The notes beneath the pieces are model-generated. The model searched no databases and was not told the origin of the DNA. It saw only the letters and a program-made list of their open reading frames with translations. The position numbers and the translations under genes are program-made. A DNA stretch of 6,772 bases. Source: Parachlamydiales bacterium (GTDB taxonomy: Bacteria > Chlamydiota > Chlamydiia > Chlamydiales > Rhabdochlamydiaceae). The DNA lies in assembly GCA_020050965.1 (NCBI GenBank), contig JAGVJV010000241.1, positions 1 to 6,772 on the forward strand, given 5' to 3'. Numbering within the stretch: position 1 is the first letter of the stretch; the number at the start of each line of letters is the position of its first letter. Below are positions 1-5,455 of the stretch, in pieces.

Positions 1-668
1 AGGACAATAGGAGCCAAAATGTGCCTCTGTGGCAGGTGATGGAGAATCTGACAAGCCACCCTAAATTGCAGGAGAGGGCCGTTGGTGCTGTGCAGCGCTT
101 TGTGGAGCTGATCAATGAGACCAGAAGGGCTTTCCAGGAGAAGTCATTTAAGGCGGCTTTAGATGAATTTTTAGAGAAGATCAACTACAGAGATGCAATC
201 GAAGAGGACGTACAGAGCGAGAAGATGAGGGGCTTTAAGTGGGAAAACGTACAGAGCTGTGTGGGGGCCTTAGATCTGTACGAGAAAGAGGCAGAAAATC
301 CGACGTTGCAAGACTTTCTAAGCACGACTTTACTTGATCAGAGACAATTCCATTCGAAAGAGATATTCGAAGATCGAGTCAATGTGATGACCTTCCATAG
401 CGCGAAAGGGCTCGAATTTGAGGCGACGTTCTTAGTGGCGCTAGAAGACCACATCATCCCCCATGAGAAGAGCCTGACGGAGAATCGTCTTGAAGAGGAG
501 CGGCGGCTAATGTACGTGGCGATCACCCGAGCAAAAAAATATCTGACCCTGAGTATGTCCCGCCAAAGAAAGCGGTACGGGAAAGAGGAGAATTCAACCC
601 CATCAAGATTCTTGTTCGAGATCCCAAAGGAGTTGCTTAAGATTGTGCCTTGGAAGACACCGTTTTAA
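1..668 (+). CDS. uvrD: UvrD/Rep-family superfamily 1 DNA helicase, C-terminal part (5' end outside window)
   Basis: ATP-dependent 3'-5' DNA helicase acting in repair or replication restart in the cytoplasm. The frame is open from base 3 with no stop to the left edge, so the GTG at 21 is an internal valine codon and the gene begins before the window. Two hallmark motifs are visible: VMTFHSAKGLEF (about 384-419), the motif V region of SF1A helicases, and EERRLMYVAITRAKK (about 495-539), motif VI with its ATP-contacting arginine. Between these lies the ALEDHIIPH segment typical of domain 2A. The arrangement NYRD...LDQRQ before motif V resembles Rep more than UvrD. The protein ends about 45 residues after motif VI, at a PSRFLFEIP segment, so it lacks the long C-terminal tail of PcrA/UvrD. 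The ATPase P-loop is not in view. The symbol follows usual chlamydial annotation; Rep would be an equally fair name. The 3' end overlaps the convergent thioredoxin-like gene by 32 bases. Confidence 0.93.
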   Translation, partial: DNRSQNVPLWQVMENLTSHPKLQERAVGAVQRFVELINETRRAFQEKSFKAALDEFLEKINYRDAIEEDVQSEKMRGFKWENVQSCVGALDLYEKEAENPTLQDFLSTTLLDQRQFHSKEIFEDRVNVMTFHSAKGLEFEATFLVALEDHIIPHEKSLTENRLEEERRLMYVAITRAKKYLTLSMSRQRKRYGKEENSTPSRFLFEIPKELLKIVPWKTPF

Positions 669-1590
669 GGTAGTCGACAGATTTGGCGATTTCGTTTCTC
701 TTTGCCTCGGGAGCCATTTTGAGCGAGGCATTGGCATGTTTCAGCGCATCCTCGATCTGATCCCGACTAAACAGATAGCGGGAGATTTTGAGTTCGATTT
801 GCCAGGCGTTCTCCACATCCTTTGAGCCAAACTTTTGCAGATAATCCATGAGCGGTTTTATCACTGCTTTGGCAGCAAGGGTCTCATTGCATAAGGCTTC
901 AAAGTCCATGATGGCTAATTGTCTTCGATAGCCTTGTTCGTTTTTGATGTCCCTAGCGATGATTCGATTGCGCAAAGTTTTTGACTTCCGATTTTTAACA
1001 CCCACCTCGGCAAGCAGATGGCCATACTGCTCAAGCATGAAGAATGGCCCTTCATCTACTTTCAGCCCCTCTTCTAGAAGCGTTTGCTTAAAGGTGGCGT
1101 CGGCAAATTTTCCCGCTCGGGCATAGAGAGATTGGAGTTCGCTGACTCGGAGGTTGCAGAGGTCATCATTTTGTACACGATCATAATCGGCCAGGAGCGT
1201 GTTGATGGTCATTGCATCGATGGAAGAGAGATCAAGTTTAGCAATCTCATGTCCGCCAGCTTCTACTAAGAGAAGCGTGGGGCAGCTATCGATATTGTAC
1301 TGATCGACAAGTGCATTTTCCTCGTAGACTGCCGGAATGTTGACCTTTAAAAAGACCACTTTGTTCTCTAAAGCTGTCAGGAAGGCGCCGCTATCTAAAA
1401 TCTCTTCTTCGAGCTGATCGGAGGAATCGCACCACTGCCGGCCTAAGAACGCGATCAGAAGAGGCCGATTCTGTCTTTGGGCCATCTCTTTAGCTTCATT
1501 AAAATCGCTCAACCAGCGCTCATAATGAGGGAGAGAAGCAATGCACGTGCTGGTAATTAACAGGAAGAAAATGACCTTGAAGTATCTCAT
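637..1590 (-). CDS. Exported thioredoxin-fold protein with CxxS active site and helical C-terminal domain
   Basis: The 317-residue product starts with a signal peptide: a short basic N-terminus (MRYFK), a hydrophobic core at residues 6-17 and a plausible signal peptidase I site after CIA (18). It should therefore act in the periplasm. Residues about 25-140 form a thioredoxin fold of the Thioredoxin_7 kind: the helix-strand NRPLLIAFLG, the active site WCDSS (53-57) and the cis-proline loop DSCPTLLLVE (101-110). The usual second catalytic cysteine is serine (C54-x-x-S57), and a cysteine (C103) directly precedes the cis-proline (P104). Residues about 145-310 are predicted helical, with pairs reminiscent of TPR units near residues 262-312; I do not recognise this part. 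The ATG is preceded by AAGGGA four bases upstream. Chlamydiae encode other exported thioredoxin-like isomerases (CT780 in C. trachomatis, from memory), so a role in envelope disulfide chemistry is possible, but the substrate is unknown. It stands alone, convergent with the helicase and divergent from the next gene. Confidence 0.88.
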   Translation of the reverse strand: MRYFKVIFFLLITSTCIASLPHYERWLSDFNEAKEMAQRQNRPLLIAFLGRQWCDSSDQLEEEILDSGAFLTALENKVVFLKVNIPAVYEENALVDQYNIDSCPTLLLVEAGGHEIAKLDLSSIDAMTINTLLADYDRVQNDDLCNLRVSELQSLYARAGKFADATFKQTLLEEGLKVDEGPFFMLEQYGHLLAEVGVKNRKSKTLRNRIIARDIKNEQGYRRQLAIMDFEALCNETLAAKAVIKPLMDYLQKFGSKDVENAWQIELKISRYLFSRDQIEDALKHANASLKMAPEAKRNEIAKSVDYLKTVSSKAQS

Positions 1591-1605
1591 AATTTCCCTT
1601 ATAAT
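1577..1605 (+). promoter_or_regulatory. Candidate sigma70-type promoter for the TSR3/DTW-like gene
   Basis: TTGAAG (1577-1582) and a perfect TATAAT (1600-1605) are separated by 17 bases. The -35 box lies inside the first codons of the divergent thioredoxin-like gene. Transcription would begin around 1612, only about nine bases before the ATG at 1621. Confidence 0.55.
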
Positions 1606-1620
1606 ATTTTATGTATAAAA

Positions 1621-2055
1621 ATGAAATGTTTTCCACCCACTATTATTTTGAGACACCGGCGTGAGAATTTAAAGAAGTGCAGTCTGCGCGGATTAGAGTC
1701 GCGCGAGGATATGATCTTTTATTCTTACCCTTTAAAGCAGCAGCTGCCCGAGTTAAACCAGTATGTGGTCTTAGCCATCGATGCTCCCCTGCTCAGTAAG
1801 GAGGATGCAGACAAGGGGATTTTTCTGATCGATGGGACTTGGCGCTATGCTGAGAAAATGCTCCGTGTATTGAAGCCGCCGTTTGAGGTGAGGAGTTTGC
1901 CAATTTCCGCTAAAACGGCTTATCCAAGACGGCAAGAGGTTTCCTGCGGTTTGGCGTCTTGCGAGGCGCTCTATCTTGCCTATCAGATTTTGGGACGAGA
2001 TCCCAGTGGTCTGCTCGACCATTATCGATGGAAAGAGCTTTTCTTAGATTCTTAA
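1621..2055 (+). CDS. TSR3/DTW-family aminocarboxypropyltransferase-like protein
   Basis: The 144-residue product matches the pattern of the SPOUT-type aminocarboxypropyl (acp) transferases, which move the acp group of S-adenosylmethionine onto RNA. Visible signatures are: an N-terminal segment ILRHRRENLKKCS (9-21) resembling the RLI-like start of TSR3; LIDGTW (69-74), the DTW-type motif; LASCEALYLAYQILG (111-125), matching the LSTxEALAAALyilG helix; and LLDHYRWKELFL (131-142), matching the LLxxFxWGxxFL ending of TSR3. Yeast TSR3 modifies 18S rRNA and the bacterial DTW enzyme TapT modifies tRNA U47; the substrate here cannot be read from the sequence. The protein is close to a minimal family length and cytoplasmic. 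The ATG at 1621 is the only workable start: no in-frame start lies upstream and conserved residues begin almost at once. There is no Shine-Dalgarno sequence, in keeping with the very short leader predicted. The 3' end overlaps the convergent ptsN gene by 12 bases. Confidence 0.8.
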   Translation: MKCFPPTIILRHRRENLKKCSLRGLESREDMIFYSYPLKQQLPELNQYVVLAIDAPLLSKEDADKGIFLIDGTWRYAEKMLRVLKPPFEVRSLPISAKTAYPRRQEVSCGLASCEALYLAYQILGRDPSGLLDHYRWKELFLDS

Positions 2056-2751
2056 TTTCCCTTCCCACTCGCGGATGAATTCGAGCAGTTTTCCTTTCTC
2101 AGGACGGCTCTTGAGCAGTGCTAGTGCTTTTTCGTTGCTGCTAAAGTGGGCGATTTTGGCGAGGAAATGGAGGTGGATTTTATCGCCGGTTGCGAAAAGG
2201 AAAAAGAGGGCTTCCACTGGCTTTTCGTCTAGAGCGCCATATTCGATGGGCTTTTCGGGAAAGACGACGGCAACGAGGTCGAAGGGCACTTGGCTTAGGC
2301 ATTCGCGGGCATGGGGCACAGCGATTCCGTTGTTAAAAGCCGTTGGCATCAGTTTTTCCCGGTCGATGAGCAGTTCGGAGAGGACGGCGGGATCGAGGCG
2401 CAGAGTGGGGGCTATGAGCTCAACCGCATTGCGGATTAAGTCTTCTTTGGTTTTCCCCTTCACATTGTGGACGCCGCCGCGGTTGATGGCCCGATAGAGG
2501 CTAAACTGGTTTGCGCCGGATTCTTGTTTGGCAGGATAGATCTGCTGCTCGCCTGTTCTGGAAGGCAGTTCTTTTTCGACGGTGCCAAGGCCTAGCTTTT
2601 GCTGCATCATCCAAGCTTCGATCTCATTGCGGCTAAACCGATACTGGCTGTTGAGCTTGTAGGCGGGAATTTCCCCATTTTTTAACATGCGACGGATGGT
2701 CGTCTCAGAAATATTTAGGAGTTCTGCAACATCTTTTATCTTCAAATCCAT
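2044..2751 (-). CDS. ptsN: EIIA-Ntr family protein fused to an N-terminal helix-turn-helix domain
   Basis: The 235-residue product has two parts. Residues 1-51 are an excisionase/MerR-like winged helix (HTH_17): IKDVAELLNISETTIRRML is the helix-turn-helix, followed by IPAYKLNSQYRFSRNEIEAWM. After a polar linker (about 52-85), residues about 86-235 are a PTS IIA type 2 (EIIA-Ntr) domain with the phosphorylation site GIAVPHAR at His147. A second conserved stretch is HLHFLAKIA (193-201). It probably accepts phosphate from HPr of the nitrogen PTS and, given the HTH, may bind DNA in a phosphorylation-dependent way; that last point is inference. It corresponds to CT290 (ptsN_2) of C. trachomatis from memory. 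It is the last gene of the block: only three bases separate it from the preceding ptsN stop, and its AGGAGA site lies across that stop, suggesting translational coupling. Confidence 0.92.
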   Translation of the reverse strand: MDLKIKDVAELLNISETTIRRMLKNGEIPAYKLNSQYRFSRNEIEAWMMQQKLGLGTVEKELPSRTGEQQIYPAKQESGANQFSLYRAINRGGVHNVKGKTKEDLIRNAVELIAPTLRLDPAVLSELLIDREKLMPTAFNNGIAVPHARECLSQVPFDLVAVVFPEKPIEYGALDEKPVEALFFLFATGDKIHLHFLAKIAHFSSNEKALALLKSRPEKGKLLEFIREWEGKLRI

Positions 2752-2754
2752 GTA

Positions 2755-3207
2755 CTAATCTCCTGTTTTAAAAATGGCAATCACTTCTTTGCCTGTTTGG
2801 GCATTCATTAAACGTTTGCGCCGCTGTTCATCTTTAATGGCGGTGGTGATCATCGAGAGGATATTGAGATATTCGGTCTGACGATTGTCGGGTCCTCCGA
2901 TGAGGAAAATGAGCTTGACGGGAAGGCCATCGATCGATTGCCAGTCGATACCCCCCTTTTTTTGTATTCCAATTGCAATAAAAAAGTCGGTATATCCGGT
3001 GAGTTTGGCATGGGGAATCGCGACTCCGATCCCAATTCCAGTCGAGATAATCTTCTCTCGCTCTAAAATCGCATGAAAAAAAGCTTCTTGATCTCGTAGC
3101 TTTTCTTGCGTGTCAAGTTTATCAATGAGCGCACTTAAGGCTTCCCGCTGCGTGCTAGCGTCTAAAAAGCAGACTAGCTCTTCATCCAAATAATCGGAAA
3201 TTTCCAT
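2755..3207 (-). CDS. ptsN: Nitrogen regulatory EIIA protein (EIIA-Ntr), single domain
   Basis: The 150-residue product is a stand-alone PTS IIA type 2 domain, the usual length for EIIA-Ntr. It is a cytoplasmic phosphocarrier and regulator, normally fed by EI-Ntr and NPr (or EI and HPr) rather than by a sugar. The phosphorylation site is GIGVAIPHAK with His66. Downstream elements also fit the family: GLPVKLIFLIGGPDN (94-108), which forms a core strand, and YLNILSMITTAI (113-124), a conserved helix. There is no DNA-binding domain, in contrast to the adjacent gene. The ATG is preceded by GGGAAAGAG at suitable spacing. The gene lies 31 bases after dut, with an A/T-only self-complementary stretch in between. 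From memory it matches CT291 (ptsN_1). The paired arrangement suggests that one protein works as phosphate donor or sensor and the other as DNA-binding responder, which is inference. Confidence 0.93.
   Translation of the reverse strand: MEISDYLDEELVCFLDASTQREALSALIDKLDTQEKLRDQEAFFHAILEREKIISTGIGIGVAIPHAKLTGYTDFFIAIGIQKKGGIDWQSIDGLPVKLIFLIGGPDNRQTEYLNILSMITTAIKDEQRRKRLMNAQTGKEVIAIFKTGD
2759..2764 (-). promoter_or_regulatory. Ribosome binding site of the HTH-ptsN gene
   Basis: AGGAGA on the minus strand lies seven bases before the ATG at 2751 and sits within the last codons of the upstream ptsN gene. This fixes the start and points to coupled translation of the two genes. Confidence 0.75.
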
Positions 3208-3238
3208 CGGCTGCTCTTTCCCAAATTTTTTTAAAAAA

Positions 3239-3682
3239 TCAATGCGTCCCAGTATGGCCGAACCCCCCTTCTCCCCGCGAAGTTGCCGCTAGAGCTGTTT
3301 CGACTACAAATTCTGCACGGACCACTTCTGCAAGGACAATTTGTGCAATGCGCATGCCATAAGTCACAATAAAGGGCTGTTTCCCATGATTAATTAAGAT
3401 CACTTTTAACTCGCCGCGATAGTCGGCATCGATGGTTCCGGGGGTATTGAGGACGGTGATTTGCGATTTGAGGGCAAGGCCGCTGCGAGGACGGACTTGG
3501 ATTTCATAGCCTGGCGGGATTTCCATCCGGATGCCGGTTGGAATAAGCATGCAGCAACCTGGTTCAATGACGATGTCGAATGTACTTGCGCTGCAAACAT
3601 CTGCTCCAGCAGCAAGTTCTGTGCCGTACGCCGGGAGTGGAAGATCTTCATCAATCAGGATACGTACAACTTCTTTTTTCAT
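3239..3682 (-). CDS. dut: Deoxyuridine 5'-triphosphate nucleotidohydrolase (dUTPase)
   Basis: Hydrolyses dUTP to dUMP and pyrophosphate, keeping uracil out of DNA and supplying dUMP for dTMP synthesis; acts as a cytoplasmic homotrimer. All five trimeric dUTPase motifs are present in 147 residues: AGADVCS (25-31), PRSGLA (65-70), NTPGTIDADYRGE (79-91) with the catalytic Asp85 and uracil-discriminating Tyr88, RIAQIVL (111-117), and the glycine-rich RGEGGFGHTG (136-145), where the usual serine of GFGSTG is histidine. The C-terminal arm ends two residues after motif 5, so the enzyme looks complete. The ATG follows the accD stop by 11 bases and has no clear Shine-Dalgarno, so translation is probably coupled to accD. 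Equivalent to CT292 from memory. Confidence 0.97.
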   Translation of the reverse strand: MKKEVVRILIDEDLPLPAYGTELAAGADVCSASTFDIVIEPGCCMLIPTGIRMEIPPGYEIQVRPRSGLALKSQITVLNTPGTIDADYRGELKVILINHGKQPFIVTYGMRIAQIVLAEVVRAEFVVETALAATSRGEGGFGHTGTH

Positions 3683-3693
3683 GAAAACGGTGG

Positions 3694-4626
3694 TTAGCGC
3701 ATTCCAGATGCTGCTTTTTTCCCAGAAATTTCTAGGATTTTATTCAGTTTTTCTGGCATAGGTTCGCTCTGCTTTACTCCTATGCGCGCATTGCCTGTTA
3801 AAAATGTTAGCACGAGCGACAACTTATCTTTTAAATCATGTCTATTAACAATGCAATCAATCATTCCTTTTTCGAGCAAAAATTCCGATTTTTGCGCATT
3901 GGGAGGCAGTTTTTCACGTGTCGTTTGCTCAACGACGCGCGGTCCAGCAAAACCGATCAAGGCATCTGGCTCAGCGATGATGATATCCCCTAGTGTTGCA
4001 AACGAGGCTGTCACGCCTCCAGTTGTCGGATTGGTCAGAACAGAAATGTAGGGAATTGACGATTCATTAAGTTTAGCCAGTGCTGCCGACGTTTTTGCCA
4101 TCTGCATCAGCGAAAGTATCGACTCTTGCATGCGAGCGCCGCCTGAGGCCGAGACCAAAATGAGCGGATACTCTTCTTTGATTGCAAGTTCGATCAACAG
4201 GCAGAGTTTTTCTCCCACGACCGATCCCATCGATCCTCCCATGAAGGAGAAATCGAGTACTCCAAGGGCGACAGTCCTACCATTCATCTTACAGACACCC
4301 ACCATTGCCGCATCGTGCCGTCCCGTTTTCGCTTGAGCTTTCACAATTCGCTCACTATAGGGCTCCGTATCGACAAAGTTTAAAGGATCTGCAGGACGAT
4401 ATTCGTTGAAATGCTCGACAAAGGTATCTTTATCGGCAAGAAGTTCAACACGCTGAGGACCTGAAAGGCGATAATGGTAATCGCATTTGGGACAGCAGTG
4501 CAGATTCTGAGTTAGCTCATTGGCGTGGATCAATTCGCTACAGTGTGTGCACTTGAGCCATCCGCTAAAGCTATCTTTCTTGGTGGTTTCAATTTTAATC
4601 TTTCGCTTCTTAGAAAACAAATCCAC
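3694..4626 (-). CDS. accD: Acetyl-CoA carboxylase, carboxyltransferase subunit beta
   Basis: Beta half of the carboxyltransferase that moves the carboxyl group from biotin (on AccB) to acetyl-CoA, giving malonyl-CoA for fatty acid synthesis; it works as a heterotetramer with AccA, which is not in the window. The 310-residue protein has the N-terminal zinc ribbon Cys26-x2-Cys29-x15-Cys45-x2-Cys48, at nearly the same positions as in E. coli AccD, followed by the crotonase-like carboxyltransferase domain. Key stretches are VSASGGARMQE (158-168), NPTTGGVTASFA (199-210) with the oxyanion-hole glycines, and IGFAGPRVVEQT (224-235). Translation starts at GTG, well supported by AAGGAG five bases upstream. 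It is followed by dut after 11 bases and preceded by sod after 67 bases. The position next to dut and ptsN matches CT293 from memory. Confidence 0.97.
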   Translation of the reverse strand: MDLFSKKRKIKIETTKKDSFSGWLKCTHCSELIHANELTQNLHCCPKCDYHYRLSGPQRVELLADKDTFVEHFNEYRPADPLNFVDTEPYSERIVKAQAKTGRHDAAMVGVCKMNGRTVALGVLDFSFMGGSMGSVVGEKLCLLIELAIKEEYPLILVSASGGARMQESILSLMQMAKTSAALAKLNESSIPYISVLTNPTTGGVTASFATLGDIIIAEPDALIGFAGPRVVEQTTREKLPPNAQKSEFLLEKGMIDCIVNRHDLKDKLSLVLTFLTGNARIGVKQSEPMPEKLNKILEISGKKAASGMR

Positions 4627-4631
4627 AGAAA

Positions 4632-4637
4632 CTCCTT
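4632..4637 (-). promoter_or_regulatory. Ribosome binding site fixing the accD GTG start
   Basis: A full AAGGAG on the minus strand lies five bases upstream of GTG 4626-4624. No ATG lies at a suitable distance, so the GTG start is strongly supported. Confidence 0.85.
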
Positions 4638-4653
4638 GTCGATAATTACCCGT

Positions 4654-4684
4654 TTATTATTACTAAAATTACTAAATAAAACAA
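4654..4684 (-). promoter_or_regulatory. Possible promoter in the sod-accD gap
   Basis: In the very AT-rich 67-base gap between sod and accD the minus strand reads TTGTTT (4684-4679), then two overlapping TAATAA hexamers, at 4662-4657 (16-base spacer) and 4659-4654 (19-base spacer). This could drive accD-dut-ptsN-ptsN independently of sod. AT-rich sequence gives such matches easily. No GC-rich hairpin terminator follows sod, so read-through is also possible. Confidence 0.3.
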
Positions 4685-4693
4685 TGGAATAAA

Positions 4694-5311
4694 TTATTTT
4701 TTTGCGTTTGCATAGCGCTCAGCCACATTATCCCAATTCACGATCCTCCAAATATTTTTTAAATAATCGGCCCGAACGTTCTTATATTGAAGATAATAGG
4801 CATGCTCCCAGACATCAATTCCTAGAAGCGGCACTAACCCTTTGGTACTCAGGGCATCTTGATTAGCACAGGTTTCAAATTTAATTTCTTTGCATGCACT
4901 GCAATAACCGAGCCAACCCCAGCCAGACCCTTGAATAGCCCCGGTCTTCGTATTAAAATGCTCAACAAATTTTTCAAAAGACCCAAATTTTGCATCAATT
5001 GCCTTAGCTAGATCGCCCTTAGGTTTTCCTCCACCACCCTTACCTTCGGGCGCCAAATTGGTCCAGAAGATTGTGTGGTTGATGTTGCCGCCGCCATTGA
5101 AGTTGATGGCGCTTAACAGAGCTGCCATCTTTTCGAGGTCTTCTTTCTCTTTCGCCTCCAAGAATTTCTCCATGGCACCATTGAGATTAGTGACATACCC
5201 TTTATGGTGCTTCGTATAGTGAAGCTCCATGATCTCCGCCGAAATGACCGGCTCGAGGGCATTGAAATCGTAGGGAAGATCGGGTTGTTCGAAGGGGATA
5301 AAATCTGACAT
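4694..5311 (-). CDS. sodA: Superoxide dismutase, manganese type
   Basis: Dismutates superoxide to hydrogen peroxide and oxygen in the cytoplasm (no signal peptide). The 205-residue protein has the N-terminal hairpin domain with MELHYTKHHKGYV (first ligand His31, gateway Tyr39) and the C-terminal alpha/beta domain. The other metal ligands are His79 in INHTIFW, and Asp166 and His170 in DVWEHAYY. Gly75 in the GGG run and Gln151 in ANQD match the positions that mark manganese rather than iron enzymes. Stretches such as FNGGGNINHTIFWTNLAP and VWEHAYYLQYKNVR are strikingly close to mitochondrial SOD2. An unusual cysteine group, Cys137-x2-Cys140-x7-Cys148, lies between the GWGWLGY strand and NQD. 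The ATG has AAGGAG seven bases upstream. It is divergent from the BTB gene and precedes accD in the same direction. From memory it matches CT294 (sodM). Confidence 0.95.
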   Translation of the reverse strand: MSDFIPFEQPDLPYDFNALEPVISAEIMELHYTKHHKGYVTNLNGAMEKFLEAKEKEDLEKMAALLSAINFNGGGNINHTIFWTNLAPEGKGGGGKPKGDLAKAIDAKFGSFEKFVEHFNTKTGAIQGSGWGWLGYCSACKEIKFETCANQDALSTKGLVPLLGIDVWEHAYYLQYKNVRADYLKNIWRIVNWDNVAERYANAKK

Positions 5312-5318
5312 GTTGATG

Positions 5319-5324
5319 CTCCTT
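5319..5324 (-). promoter_or_regulatory. Ribosome binding site of sodA
   Basis: AAGGAG on the minus strand, seven bases before the ATG at 5311, supports the chosen start. Confidence 0.8.
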
Positions 5325-5345
5325 GGCTAAAGGCAGATGATTCCG

Positions 5346-5374
5346 ATCATAAGCAGACAAGGAATATTTTTGAA
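5346..5374 (-). promoter_or_regulatory. Candidate sigma70-type promoter for sodA
   Basis: On the minus strand TTCAAA (5374-5369) and TATGAT (5351-5346) are 17 bases apart, predicting a start near 5339 and a leader of about 27 bases containing the AAGGAG site. Both boxes are imperfect, but spacing and position fit. Confidence 0.45.
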
Positions 5375-5397
5375 GGGGAATTTTCTGCGCTCAAAAA
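5367..5397. repeat. Inverted repeat between the divergent sodA and BTB promoters
   Basis: TTTTTGA (5367-5373) and TCAAAAA (5391-5397) are perfect 7-base inverted arms around a 17-base centre. The left arm overlaps the proposed sodA -35 box and the right arm ends four bases before the proposed BTB-gene -35 box. It might be an operator seen by both promoters. The arms are AT-rich, so chance is a real alternative. Confidence 0.3.
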
Positions 5398-5400
5398 AGG

Positions 5401-5430
5401 TTGCATTTAAATAAAAAAATAATTTATAAT
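5401..5430 (+). promoter_or_regulatory. Candidate sigma70-type promoter for the BTB-domain gene
   Basis: TTGCAT (5401-5406) and a perfect TATAAT (5425-5430) are separated by 18 bases. Transcription would begin near 5437, giving a leader of about 19 bases that holds the AAGGAG site. The spacer is almost pure A/T. Confidence 0.5.
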
Positions 5431-5442
5431 TAATAAATTAAC

Positions 5443-5448
5443 AAGGAG
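5443..5448 (+). promoter_or_regulatory. Ribosome binding site fixing the TTG start of the BTB-domain gene
   Basis: AAGGAG lies seven bases before TTG 5456-5458. An in-frame TAA at 5450-5452 rules out any earlier start, and the first in-frame ATG is only at codon 75, so TTG is the likely start. Confidence 0.8.
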
Positions 5449-5455
5449 ATAAAAA

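Noticed and set aside
21..23. GTG as the start codon of the helicase gene
   Set aside because: The frame stays open to the left edge and the product lacks every N-terminal helicase motif, so the GTG is internal to a gene that begins outside the window.
703..730. TGCCTCG/CGAGGCA inverted repeat as a terminator for the helicase gene
   Set aside because: The 7-base stem has a 14-base loop, no T-run follows on either strand, and it lies inside the thioredoxin-like coding region.
1540..1590. Lipoprotein signal (Cys16) in the thioredoxin-like protein
   Set aside because: The residues before Cys16 (T-S-T) do not fit a lipobox, and a signal peptidase I site after CIA is more natural.
1611..1613. 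ATG at 1611 as an alternative start of the TSR3-like gene
   Set aside because: It is out of frame with the conserved sequence and sits at the predicted transcript start.
2075..2497. 140-codon open frame on the plus strand
   Set aside because: It lies wholly inside the HTH-ptsN gene on the other strand, has a serine/arginine-rich, low-complexity product with no family signature, and has no separate support.
3224..3239. A/T palindrome (T7A6) between dut and ptsN as a terminator or operator
   Set aside because: A stem of only A-T pairs with no loop is a weak terminator, and the following ptsN gene has no clear promoter, so it is more likely incidental.
5325..5455. Small RNA or tRNA gene in the sod/BTB gap
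   Set aside because: No cloverleaf, stable stem or terminator is visible, and the sequence is explained by two promoters and ribosome binding sites.
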